Below, piece after piece: positions 33,046 to 42,654 of a stretch of DNA of 63,290 nt; position 1 is the first letter of the stretch; each line of letters begins with the position of its first letter. Under the pieces are notes generated by a model. That model saw nothing but the letters and a program-made list of their open reading frames with translations. It was not told where the DNA came from and searched no databases. Both the position numbers and the translations under genes were made by a program. This DNA comes from Bacteroidales bacterium (GTDB taxonomy: Bacteria > Bacteroidota > Bacteroidia > Bacteroidales > UBA12077): NCBI GenBank assembly GCA_030637515.1, contig DAOWGM010000178.1, positions 1 through 63,290 of the forward strand, read 5' to 3'.

Positions 33046-34404
33046 ATGCTATTACGTAAATTTTATATTAATCTGATACTTAGAATAGCTCTTATTCTTT
33101 TGAATATGATTGCTATTGCAATAGTAATTCCGAATTTGCTTGAAAAACAATTGATGTTTACTTTAATTGTATTTGCAATGATCTTAGTCCTACAAATTAT
33201 TTTGTTATTGTACTATATTAAAAAAACAAATCGTCTTTTTACAAAATTTGTTTTGGCTATTTCAAACTTAGACTATACTTCAAAATTTAAAACAGATTTC
33301 TCAGCCTCTCCATATAAAGATTTGAATGTAGCTTTCAATAAAATTATTGAGCAATATCAAAATGTTACATTAGAAACTCAGGCACAACATTTTATTACAA
33401 ATCATATTATACAGACCATACCAGCAGGAGTTTTGGTCTTTAGCGAAAAAGGTACAATAACTTTTAAAAATAAACGTGGCGAAAACTTACTGGGTATAAA
33501 GGAGGTTTATTCAATTCATCAACTTGAACATTTATTGCCCGACTTTTACAAAAAATTGACTGAGAATAAAAAGGCGGGGAGTTTCATATATGAAACATTA
33601 GATCAAAACGAAAGGAAAAAACTATCCGTTACAGTAAAATCATTTAAGTTATATTCTAAAAATCAAAAGCTAATTTCCATTCAAGATATAAGCAGGGAAA
33701 TTGATCAGGGGGAATTAGATGCAATTCAACGATTAATGAGAATACTTACTCACGAAATTATGAATTCTCTTACTCCGATAAATTCATTAACTGAAACCAT
33801 AACAATGTTAATGAGTGATGAAAAAGGAGATGCCAAACCCTTCAGTGCTTTTAAGGAAATAAACTATAAGGATGTAAGAGAATCAGTAATAGCAATAAAG
33901 GAAAGGGGTGAAGGTTTAGACCATTTTGTAAATAATTTCCGGACTTTAACTAAGCTTCCAGAAAAATTACAAACAAAAAAGGTTTTAGTGAACGATTTGA
34001 TTAACTCCGTTTGCAAAATAATGAATGCTGAGTTAAACAATATTTCTGTAAAAGTTGAAACCGAAAAGGATGATTTATTTATTGATGTTGATAATGCTTT
34101 AATAGAGCAGGTGTTGATTAATTTAATAACCAACAGCTTAACCTCAATGACTGAAACACAAAATCCTAAATTGCATTTGAAATCTTTTATAAAAGATGAT
34201 AAACTTCTTATTCAGGTCGCAGATAATGGAGCTGGGATTCCAAATGAAAAACTAAGCGATATATTTATTCCATTCTATTCAACCAAAGAAAATAGTTCAG
34301 GAATTGGACTAAGTTTTGCACGACAAATTATGCGATTGCATAATGGAACAATAAATGTGAAATCAAATGTAGGTGTACAAACTGTTTTTACATTGAAGTT
34401 TTAA
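33046..34404 (+). CDS. Membrane histidine kinase partner of the sigma-54 regulator
   Basis: The 452-residue protein has two N-terminal membrane segments (about 10-60), a PAS-like region (about 120-215, IPAGVLVFSEKGTITFKNKRGENLLG), the phospho-acceptor helix RILTHEIMNSLTPINS and a HATPase domain with DNGAGIPNEKL and GIGLSFARQIM. The periplasmic loop between the segments is very short, so the signal may be sensed in the membrane or cytoplasm. It forms a two-component pair with the preceding gene. Confidence 0.9.
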   Translation: MLLRKFYINLILRIALILLNMIAIAIVIPNLLEKQLMFTLIVFAMILVLQIILLLYYIKKTNRLFTKFVLAISNLDYTSKFKTDFSASPYKDLNVAFNKIIEQYQNVTLETQAQHFITNHIIQTIPAGVLVFSEKGTITFKNKRGENLLGIKEVYSIHQLEHLLPDFYKKLTENKKAGSFIYETLDQNERKKLSVTVKSFKLYSKNQKLISIQDISREIDQGELDAIQRLMRILTHEIMNSLTPINSLTETITMLMSDEKGDAKPFSAFKEINYKDVRESVIAIKERGEGLDHFVNNFRTLTKLPEKLQTKKVLVNDLINSVCKIMNAELNNISVKVETEKDDLFIDVDNALIEQVLINLITNSLTSMTETQNPKLHLKSFIKDDKLLIQVADNGAGIPNEKLSDIFIPFYSTKENSSGIGLSFARQIMRLHNGTINVKSNVGVQTVFTLKF

Positions 34405-34411
34405 GTTATGT

Positions 34412-36429
34412 TTAATTCTGAATTTTTGCGTAATAAACGTTTCTATCAAGTGTAAGTTTTACAAGATAAATTCCCCTTTGATCATTCAAATATGTCCTGA
34501 ATTCGGAATTATTTTCAAGGTTCTCTTTTTTAACTAAGGATCCATTAAGCGAGTAAATTTCAATATTTCCTGATCTGAAATTCATTGAATTTGGTTTTGA
34601 AAATTCAACAATAACAAATCCATCATACGAATAGATTGAAATTCCTTCTTTTTTAAGTATTTCAATGCTTGTTGGTACATGATATATTATTGTTAATTCA
34701 TCTGCTGCCGTATTCATATTTCCGGCTAAATCTGTAACCTGATCTTCACTAACATTAATGTCAGTTTCTCCCTGTGATGTTGCTGTAATTGAAGCAATAA
34801 AGTCTATACTATCTGATGTTGAAAGTGAATTAACATTTCCGTTAGTAACAGTAATTTTTGAATCACCGAAACCTCTTATTTTTTCTGAAAAGCTTACATA
34901 AGTGTTAAATTCAGCTGTGTTTGTTGTGTCATTATCGGCAGTTAAACTTACAGAAGGTTTTTCTATATCTTTCGAAGTGAAAGACCAGTAATTACTTGAT
35001 GTAATTCCTGCAAAACTATTTCCTGATACTCCTGAAAATGCATTTTCATCAATTAAAACATAATATTCTGTTTCGCTTTCAAAATTATTTGAAGGATTAA
35101 TAGTTATGTTATTTGTATTATCTCCGGAAACTTTTCCAGATGTAACATCTATTTCTTCAAAATCACTATCGTCACTCGATCTTTTTATATAAACAGTACC
35201 TGTATTAATATTTACTGTTTCATTAAAATATAAGTTAAGGTTTTGATCTGTTTCAATATTAATGGAATCATTTAATGGGTTTAAACCAATAATTCTGGTT
35301 GCAACCTCATACCATGAAAAATGTTAGTTAATTGGTCGTTTAGAAAAAGTTCAAATTCAGAAGAACTTCCATCAACATACAAAGATGCACCATTATTCTT
35401 ATATGCGATTGCAGACATTAAAGGTGGCACATCTGCAGCCTGTGAAGTTGATACTGTAATATATATTATACTATCATTTGTGTTAATCACACTATTATTT
35501 AAAGAATCGAGGGAGTTGTTATAGCTTATGCCGTTCAGGTTTAATTGATTACCGGCATTTTGCAAGCCGTCGGAAAACAGGAATACTATTTTTCTGGAAT
35601 TGACAGAATTATTTATTAATAATTTATTTCTTGCATCTAAAAGTCCTTCTCCCATAGCGGCTAAGCCTTCTGGTGTTCTGGGTGTTAAATCATTATTAAT
35701 TTTTACTGAGCTAAAATCTTCAACAGGACCACTCCAATCAGTTATTTCAATAAAATTCTTTGGAAAGTTTATGTCTTCAGGCTGTATTACTCCTGTATTA
35801 TAATATGATAGTCCAATTGAGTCGCCTTCTTGTCTGACTTGTTCTAATTTGGAGGTCAATATATTTACAGCATCTTTTAATTCATCAATACAAATATTAG
35901 ATGTACCATTTATATTAGATGCCATACTCTCCGATATGCCAAGTGATAGTACAATTTTAGCAGTATCTCTTATTATAGGGATTTTATAAATTTGATTTAC
36001 AATTTCATAGTCCCCTGTTTTATGCAGATACAAATTAAATGAAATATAAGCCTCCTCATTCAAAAGATCCCACTTAGTAACAAGTAAATTTATTTCGTTA
36101 CAATTGTTTAAAGTTAATGTGTGATTATTCGCTATTTCATCACTACTGCACATAACAGCATTAATTTCACATTCATCAAGATCAGAAATAAATAAAGGTA
36201 TAGTAACCGAATAGGGTTGATTATATTTAGCAGGAGGTAAAATAAAAGTTGAACATGTATCATCAGAATCACATGCCGAACAAATTGTTCCTACAGGATA
36301 ATCAGGGCAATGCCTATTTAATATTTTTGTTTGAGCATCAAGATTTAAGGTCGAAAAGCTACTTAGCAATAAGAAACAAATAAATTTTGGAATTATTCCA
36401 GGAGTAAAAGAAAGTGCTTTTTTCATCAT
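34412..36429 (-). pseudogene. VWA/Ig-like T9SS cargo protein, frameshifted
   Basis: The first frame (36429 down to 35281) encodes a signal peptide, a Cys-rich N-domain and a von Willebrand A domain, then stops. The frame resuming from about 35320 encodes WYEVATRIIGLNPLND, an Ig-like Big domain, another Ig-like domain (SFSEKIRGFGDSKITVTNG) and a T9SS type A sorting tail (IEIYSLNGSLVKKEN to YYAKIQN). One extra T in the T5 run at 35317-35321 (minus strand) would join them as NIFSWYEVATRII into about 672 residues, colinear with the paralogue at 36433. The metal-ion site is degenerate: SLGISESM replaces DxSxS. Mutation and sequencing error both fit. Confidence 0.82.
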
Positions 36430-36432
36430 GTA

Positions 36433-38724
36433 TTAATTGTGAATTTTAGAGTAATAAATGTTTTTATCTAAAGTAAGTTTTACAAGATAAATTCCCCTCT
36501 GATCATTCACATAAGTTTTAAATAAAGAATTTCTTGTAATATTTTCTTTTTTAATTAATGATCCGTTAAGCGAGTAAATCTCAATATTTGCGGATTTAAA
36601 GTTCAATGAATTTTGATTTAAAAATTCAACAACAACAAATCCGTCATTCGAATAGATTGAAATTCCTTCTATTTTTAATACCTCAATATTTGTCGGAATA
36701 TAGTATGTTATTGTTAATTCTTCTGCTGAAGTATTTAAATTTCCTGCTGAATCTGTAACCTGATTTTCGATTACATTAACATCAGTTTCTCCCTGAGATA
36801 TTGCAGTAATTGAAGCAACAAAGTCTATACTATCTGATGTTGAAAGGGAACTAATATTACCGTTAGTAACACTTATTTTTGAATCACTGAAACCTCTTAT
36901 TTTTTCTGAAAAATTAACATAAGCATCAAAATCAGCAGTATTTGTTGTGTCGTTATCAGCTGTTAAAATAACCGTTGGCCTTTCAGAATCAAAGTTAATT
37001 TCAAAAGTAATTGATTCAGTATTTAGATCTCCAGCATTGTCTGTAACAACATCAGCATTAACAGATACTGTTATTAAACCATCGGCTACAGGAGCAATAT
37101 TTGCTGTAAACGAAATACTATCGGTAGTAGCGAGATTGCTGGCAACACCATTTGTAACTGTAATTTCACTAACATCGAAACCATTTATTTCTTCGTTAAA
37201 CTCTAAATTAATTTCAAATGGATCTGTATTTGTTGGATTGTTTTCCAAAGAGGAAATTGTTACTGAAGGTGGTAAAATATCTTCAGTTTTAAAGTTCCAG
37301 TATGTTTTCGATGATATACCTTCGAAATTAAAAGTAGTACCTTCGATTAATATATAATATTCGGTATTGCTTTCAAGGTGGCTATCCGGATTAATTGTGA
37401 TGACAGAAGTTCCGCTACCTGTAATTAACCCTGAAGTTACAGAAATGGAAGCAAATTCAGAATCATCTGAACTTCGTTTTATAGTTATAAATCCTGAATT
37501 CGCAGTTACTGATTCATTAAAATAGACTTTTAGGTCATTAGTTACAGGAACATTCAGTGAATCATCAAAGGGAGATAAATCTATAATTCTGGTTTCTATA
37601 GCAGGTCTGTTTCCCTTGAGCAAATCATTAAATTGATTCTGAAAAAAATCGTGTAATACTGGATCTGTATCTTCACCTGTTGTTGTATTCAGGTTTTCTG
37701 CAGCACTGGCAAGTGAAATGTTTTCAAGAACTATTGGAATAGAGCTGGAGGAACCCATGCCTACGGTATAATACCTAATACTATCAATAGCACTGCAAGG
37801 ACCATTATTAAGAAACTCTCCATTATATAATTTATTTCCAAGGTATTCGTGAATTAATGGATCTTTACTCTGATGACCATCAGTAAAAAGGATTGCAATT
37901 TTAGTAGCATCGGTATTCTGTAATTTTGCTTTTGCAAGTAACAGCGCATTTCCCATAGCTGCTGAATCCTGAAGAGTTCTATTAAGCATATCAGCATTAA
38001 TTATTTCTGATGATTTCAAATTAGTTGGTGTGAAATCTTCGGGAGTAATAGCAATAAAATTGCTGTCAATAGGACTGTCTGGCATAATAGTATCTTCTGA
38101 ATAGTAAATTACAGAAATAGAATCACCTTCTTGATAATATTTTTCGAATTCTTCAGTAAATAGGTTTACAGACTTTTTTAAAACATTCCAACGGGTATCT
38201 GTACCACCAGAAACAATAAGTCCCATGCTCCCTGAAATATCGAGAACCAGAACAACTTTAATTGGATTTCGGTATACTGGTAATATGTATTTTTGAATAT
38301 CAGTTTGACCTAAATTTGGACCTGCAATTATATTCACGTTAACTTCTATTTCGAGATAGCTGTTTCCTCCAAGAGGGTTACACCTGGTTGCTGCAGGCAT
38401 GTCAAGGTCTCCATTTGCAGAATTGGGAATTGGAGTACCGCTTTCACACGGAGTACTTTGAATAATAGTAAACAAGCAATTGCTTCTAGGTTCACTTATT
38501 AAAGGTATTTGAAAATAATAGTCTTGTTCTGGTAATGCAGGAGGCAATGTAATTATACAACCAGGATCTGCGGGGTCTGTACCACAAATTTCAGGAACAT
38601 CACCGTCGGGATAGTCTAAAGGATCTCTGCTTATAATGTTTTGTGCACTTAGATTAATATTAAAAAAAACAGCACAAATTATCAATGCGCTTTTTATTAT
38701 TGGTTTTAGTTTTTCTGTATTCAT
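36433..38724 (-). CDS. Secreted VWA protein with Ig-like repeats and T9SS sorting domain
   Basis: With the start at the MNTEK methionine (38724) the protein has 763 residues: signal peptide to NLSAQ, a Cys-containing N-domain, a VWA domain with an intact metal site (VLDISGSMG), a SbsA-like Big domain (DLKVYFNESVTANSG), two Ig-like repeats (FSEKIRGFSDSKISVTNG and the related EEINGFDVSEITVTNG) and a C-terminal T9SS tail. The VWA site suggests metal-dependent adhesion or binding at the cell surface. It is only 3 bp from its broken paralogue, so the two form a tandem duplication and probably one transcription unit. Confidence 0.87.
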   Translation of the reverse strand: MNTEKLKPIIKSALIICAVFFNINLSAQNIISRDPLDYPDGDVPEICGTDPADPGCIITLPPALPEQDYYFQIPLISEPRSNCLFTIIQSTPCESGTPIPNSANGDLDMPAATRCNPLGGNSYLEIEVNVNIIAGPNLGQTDIQKYILPVYRNPIKVVLVLDISGSMGLIVSGGTDTRWNVLKKSVNLFTEEFEKYYQEGDSISVIYYSEDTIMPDSPIDSNFIAITPEDFTPTNLKSSEIINADMLNRTLQDSAAMGNALLLAKAKLQNTDATKIAILFTDGHQSKDPLIHEYLGNKLYNGEFLNNGPCSAIDSIRYYTVGMGSSSSIPIVLENISLASAAENLNTTTGEDTDPVLHDFFQNQFNDLLKGNRPAIETRIIDLSPFDDSLNVPVTNDLKVYFNESVTANSGFITIKRSSDDSEFASISVTSGLITGSGTSVITINPDSHLESNTEYYILIEGTTFNFEGISSKTYWNFKTEDILPPSVTISSLENNPTNTDPFEINLEFNEEINGFDVSEITVTNGVASNLATTDSISFTANIAPVADGLITVSVNADVVTDNAGDLNTESITFEINFDSERPTVILTADNDTTNTADFDAYVNFSEKIRGFSDSKISVTNGNISSLSTSDSIDFVASITAISQGETDVNVIENQVTDSAGNLNTSAEELTITYYIPTNIEVLKIEGISIYSNDGFVVVEFLNQNSLNFKSANIEIYSLNGSLIKKENITRNSLFKTYVNDQRGIYLVKLTLDKNIYYSKIHN

Positions 38725-38851
38725 AATTTTATTTTGGGTATTAACAAGATAAAAGTAAAACACGAATATATAAATAATTTAGAGTTTTTCATGGTGCTTG
38801 TTTTCAAAATTATAGTCAAATATAAACCCGAAACTTATCAGTAAAAATAGA

Positions 38852-38912
38852 TTAAAACACTATATTACAATACGATGTTTTGCGTAGGTATTTATACATA
38901 ACAAAAATGCTT
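38852..38912. repeat. Upstream segment resembling 45295-45350, in a gene-poor 312-bp gap
   Basis: The gap from 38725 to 39036 between divergent genes holds a stretch (starting TTAAAACACTATATTACAAT) that aligns well with the upstream region of the orphan sorting-domain gene at 45001. A TAACTTTG box (38938-38945) on the plus strand could serve the hydrolase gene at 39037, although no TTG is at the proper distance. Confidence 0.45.
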
Positions 38913-39036
38913 AGCACTAATTTGCATGTGTTTATATTAACTTTGATATAGATTCTATGGTTTTATTACCTTTATATTTAGTTTAGAGAACTCTAACTAC
39001 ATCTTAAGAAAAAAGAAAATCAATCAGGAAAAAGTT

Positions 39037-40023
39037 ATGGTAATGCTAAAAATAATTATGGTTAATGCTTTATTGGTTCTATCATTTATTACAATGGCCC
39101 AAAAAAATGGTGATATTATCAATAAAATAAGTATTCAAAATTCTGAGGAATTGTCAGTATATGTTAAGAACACTGAAAACAGAACTAATGCTTCTTTCAA
39201 CAAAGAAAGATATAAATCTATAAAAGAAATTAATCTGTTTGGGATAACATATTATAGCGACGGTTTAAAGGTTAATGGTTTTCTCCTTATTCCAAATAGT
39301 GATGAAAAATTTCCTGTAATTATTTATAATCGCGGAGGTAGTTTCAATTTTGGATCTTTAACCACAAATGGCTCAATAAGGTTAGGCGAGCTAGCAAAAA
39401 TATCTGCCCAAGGATATATTATTGTTGCAAGCCAATATAGAGGTAACGGAGGAGGTGAAGGACGAGAAGAGTTTGGAGGAAGTGATGTTAATGATGTATT
39501 GAATCTTTTTCCCTTAATTGATAATCTTCCACAAGCTGATATTGAAAATATTGGGATGTTTGGTTGGAGTAGAGGAGGTATGATGACTTATATTTCAAAT
39601 ACCAGAACAAACAGGCTTAAAGCAATTGCAGTTGGTGGTGCTTTGTCTGATCTAAAAAGCTCATTTGACGACAGACCTGATTGGGGAGAATACATCGCTG
39701 ATAGTGTCTCTTTATATAAACAAAACGAAGAAGAATTTTTAAATAGCCGTTCAGCAATAAATTTAGTAGATAAATTTCCCCTCGGTGTTCCTATTCTTAT
39801 GATGCACGGTACTTCAGACTGGAGAGTAAAACCTTCTTGTGCTTTGGCCATGGCTCTGGAATTTGATAAATACAGAATTCCATATAAATTAATAATGTAT
39901 GATGGTGCCGATCATGCAATACTAGAACATAAACAGGATGTTTTTGATCAGCTTATAAACTGGTTCGATAGATTCTTAAAAAACAACGAACCTGTTCCGG
40001 ATATGAAATATCACGGGAAATAG
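39037..40023 (+). CDS. Exported alpha/beta hydrolase (prolyl oligopeptidase/dienelactone hydrolase type)
   Basis: The 328-residue protein has a signal peptide (to FITMAQ) and an alpha/beta-hydrolase fold. The nucleophile elbow is GWSRGGMM, the acid is in SDWRVKPS and the catalytic His in GADHAILEH. The pattern YRGNGGGEGREEFGGSDVNDVLNLFPLI is typical of the S9/DLH group with an added nucleotide-like GGGEG loop. Substrate may be a peptide or ester; it cannot be fixed. It is convergent with the aldolase gene at 40036. Confidence 0.85.
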   Translation: MVMLKIIMVNALLVLSFITMAQKNGDIINKISIQNSEELSVYVKNTENRTNASFNKERYKSIKEINLFGITYYSDGLKVNGFLLIPNSDEKFPVIIYNRGGSFNFGSLTTNGSIRLGELAKISAQGYIIVASQYRGNGGGEGREEFGGSDVNDVLNLFPLIDNLPQADIENIGMFGWSRGGMMTYISNTRTNRLKAIAVGGALSDLKSSFDDRPDWGEYIADSVSLYKQNEEEFLNSRSAINLVDKFPLGVPILMMHGTSDWRVKPSCALAMALEFDKYRIPYKLIMYDGADHAILEHKQDVFDQLINWFDRFLKNNEPVPDMKYHGK

Positions 40024-40035
40024 CTAAATCTTATA

Positions 40036-41193
40036 TCAAACAAGAGAATTAATAAATTTTATAGCCAGTTGTTTTGGATCTGAACGCAATAAAGATGTAT
40101 TAGTTTTTATTTTAAAAGTATTGCTTATAGGCTCTGGCAATATAATATTATAATTCATTAGGTTTTTCTTCAAGACTAGAGCATCTCCTGATAAAACAGA
40201 AAGAATAAACACATTGGTTCCGTTTTTTACTTTTTCAATTTTCAATTTTGAATTTTTTTCGAGTTCTTGCTTAAAAATTTCAAAGTTCCCCAATGCTTTC
40301 TTATAATCCGAAAGGAATGATTCAGCAAAATGAGATGCAACAACAGCAAAAGGCCATACTTGAGGCATTCCTCCACCAAACATTCTTCGAGTGTGGTATA
40401 AATCTTTTAATTGATCTTTATCACCAGCTAAAATTGCACCAGAAGCAGCGTTAAAGTTTTTATAAAGAGAAACATAAACGGTATCAAATAAATCGGTAAA
40501 ATCTTTTACAGAATGATAGCTGTGAGCAACAGCATTAAATAATCTGGCGCCGTCAAGATGCATTTTTATTCCTTCATCTCTAGCAAATTCTGAGATTCTT
40601 TGCATTTCAGCAAAATCAAACATCTCATTATCCTTTCGTCTAACTGGAGACTCAATCAGAATTGCACCAATTCCTGTTTTTACTCGCCCCTGATTTGATC
40701 GTTTAACAGCAGATTTAACTTGTTCTAAGGTAAAAGTAGTTTTGTCTCCACCGAGTGGAATAAGGTTTATTCCGCTTAATTTTTGAGCACAATCACCTGA
40801 ATCATTATATAAATGACTGACATTCTGAACAAGCACTCTCTTTTTGTTACCTGCAAGAATTTTTACAGCAATATGATTTGCCATAGTTCCTGTTGGCATA
40901 AATACAGCACTTTCTTTACCCAACGAATTAGCAAACTTCTTTTCAAGTTCTTCAACAACTCCAAAACGTGAATAATTATCAGTAATTCCTTTTTGGCCGT
41001 TAGTTAATTTTGTTAGTAATTCAGAGTATTCATCCGGATTAAAGTCAAGTCCATCACGCGTAAAATTAATTTTTTGGCTATCTGAATTAATTGTACGGTT
41101 ATTTGATTTAAAACTAAAAGCAGAAAATAATGGTAGACCGGCTAATGCAATACTGTTTGTTTTTAAAAAAGTTCTACGATCGAAGTTTTTCAT
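40036..41193 (-). CDS. Tat-exported threonine-aldolase-like PLP enzyme
   Basis: The 385-residue protein starts with a twin-arginine motif DRRTFLKT and a hydrophobic segment (IALAGLPLFSAFSF). The rest matches the beta-eliminating lyase/threonine aldolase family: FMPTGTMANHIAVKI, MHLDGARLFNA, and the PLP Lys region VYVSLYKNFNAASGAIL. Family members are cytoplasmic, so a folded PLP enzyme exported by Tat is unusual. It may cleave D- or L-allo-threonine in the periplasm or act on another amino acid. It lies 26 bp downstream of the amidohydrolase gene, which suggests joint action. Confidence 0.83.
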   Translation of the reverse strand: MKNFDRRTFLKTNSIALAGLPLFSAFSFKSNNRTINSDSQKINFTRDGLDFNPDEYSELLTKLTNGQKGITDNYSRFGVVEELEKKFANSLGKESAVFMPTGTMANHIAVKILAGNKKRVLVQNVSHLYNDSGDCAQKLSGINLIPLGGDKTTFTLEQVKSAVKRSNQGRVKTGIGAILIESPVRRKDNEMFDFAEMQRISEFARDEGIKMHLDGARLFNAVAHSYHSVKDFTDLFDTVYVSLYKNFNAASGAILAGDKDQLKDLYHTRRMFGGGMPQVWPFAVVASHFAESFLSDYKKALGNFEIFKQELEKNSKLKIEKVKNGTNVFILSVLSGDALVLKKNLMNYNIILPEPISNTFKIKTNTSLLRSDPKQLAIKFINSLV

Positions 41194-41219
41194 ATTTTAT
41201 TAATTTAGATTTAAATCGG

Positions 41220-42557
41220 TTATTTTTGATTCTCAGGTTGACTTAATTCAGATAAATCAATTTCTTTACCTCTTAAAAATAAAGCATTAATATCTTTTAA
41301 ATTATCTAAAGGATTATTGTTCAGAATCAGAATGTCTGCAACAAAGCCGGTTTCTAATTTCCCAATATCCCAATTAAAAGCTTCTGAAAAATTCGAAGTT
41401 GCAGAAGCTAAAACTTGTTCTGGTTTTAAACCTACTCTTTCAAGTAATTCCAGTTCTGTATGTAATGAAATTCCCGGCATTGTACCCCATACATCGGTTG
41501 CACTTCCGCTTAAATACTTTGCTCCGCTTTGCGAATATATTTTATCAATTTGCAATTCTTTTAACGCAAGATTTGTATATGCATTTTGTATTTTGTCTGA
41601 GTAAGAGTGATTTCCGGTTAGTTTATCAGCAGGATTATTTATATCATTTTCATTTATGAGTGTTGCAACTGGTTCGTTCCATGGATTATTATGATCAGGC
41701 AAATCAAGATATAGAAGACTAAGGGTTGGCATTAAATAACTGTTGGAGTTTGCCAAAACTTTGGCGTGATTAATTAGATTTTTATTTGATGTATCAATAT
41801 TAGTTAAAAAACGATAATATTTCCATTTAGCAGAATTCAGATCATTACTAAACGGATTTTCAGTTACTGCTTTTCTTAAAGCTTCGGGAGCTATATCGAG
41901 CGAGTATCTAGTGGTATGTACAAATGCTTCTACACCTATTTCACAAGCATCTTTATACGAAGTAAAACCCAATTCGCCAATTGTAGCCATATTATATTTA
42001 TCGGCAAGTTTCATACAAAGTTTAAGCTGATCTGGATTAAGCTTATACATTAAAAGCATTACCTTAATACTATCTGAGAAAGATTGTTCAAAATCCTTAA
42101 TTATTTCATCGTTAGTAACAGGCTCATCTCCTGCTTCACCTAATTTGAATATTCTTGGAGACGGGTTACCTGTTTCAAAAAGTTCTCCACGTCGCGTAGA
42201 ACTAACTCCGATTACTGAAGTTACACCCGAAAGAAGAAAGGCATTAGCATATGCTTGATTATTAATTACTGCAAAACCATCTATCAATCCTGGAATAATA
42301 TATTTCCCTGAGGCATCAACAAGCGTATATTTTTTAGGGAGCGATACGGTATCTGAATAAATTCCTGTTTTAATAATTCTTTTATCTTGAATAAGAATAT
42401 AGGCATTTGAAATATTATCATCCGGTGAAGCATCCCAATCAGTATTAATAATTGTCCCACCTTTTATTAGTATAAAATTATTTTCTTTTTTTGGGGTGCA
42501 TGCAGTAAGAGCAAAAAGTAATATTACCTGTAGCAAAATAAGATATTTTTTTAACAT
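41220..42557 (-). CDS. Amidohydrolase-family lipoprotein lacking the HxH motif
   Basis: The 445-residue protein has a lipoprotein signal ending ALTAC. It follows amidohydrolase architecture (KYIIPGLIDGFAVINNQAY, FVHTTRYS, SYLMPTLSLL, GSATDVWG, GISLHTELELL). The family's HxH after PGLID is replaced by GFAVIN, so the binuclear metal centre is probably incomplete, and activity is uncertain. Late motifs are intact (SGSATD, SLHTEL and VADILILNNNPLDNL). It may be a binding protein or act with a single metal. It sits between the S41 protease gene and the aldolase-like gene. Confidence 0.82.
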   Translation of the reverse strand: MLKKYLILLQVILLFALTACTPKKENNFILIKGGTIINTDWDASPDDNISNAYILIQDKRIIKTGIYSDTVSLPKKYTLVDASGKYIIPGLIDGFAVINNQAYANAFLLSGVTSVIGVSSTRRGELFETGNPSPRIFKLGEAGDEPVTNDEIIKDFEQSFSDSIKVMLLMYKLNPDQLKLCMKLADKYNMATIGELGFTSYKDACEIGVEAFVHTTRYSLDIAPEALRKAVTENPFSNDLNSAKWKYYRFLTNIDTSNKNLINHAKVLANSNSYLMPTLSLLYLDLPDHNNPWNEPVATLINENDINNPADKLTGNHSYSDKIQNAYTNLALKELQIDKIYSQSGAKYLSGSATDVWGTMPGISLHTELELLERVGLKPEQVLASATSNFSEAFNWDIGKLETGFVADILILNNNPLDNLKDINALFLRGKEIDLSELSQPENQK

Positions 42558-42654
42558 GATTATTCGGTGTTTTAAAGTATAACCTTTTTAGATAGAATTT
42601 AATACAGTAAGATATGTAATGAAATCGATTATTACAACTTCAGAGATAGAACCT

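Noticed and set aside
36947..37357. Plus-strand open frame within the VWA gene
   Set aside because: Shadow of Ser/Thr-rich Ig-like repeats on the other strand.
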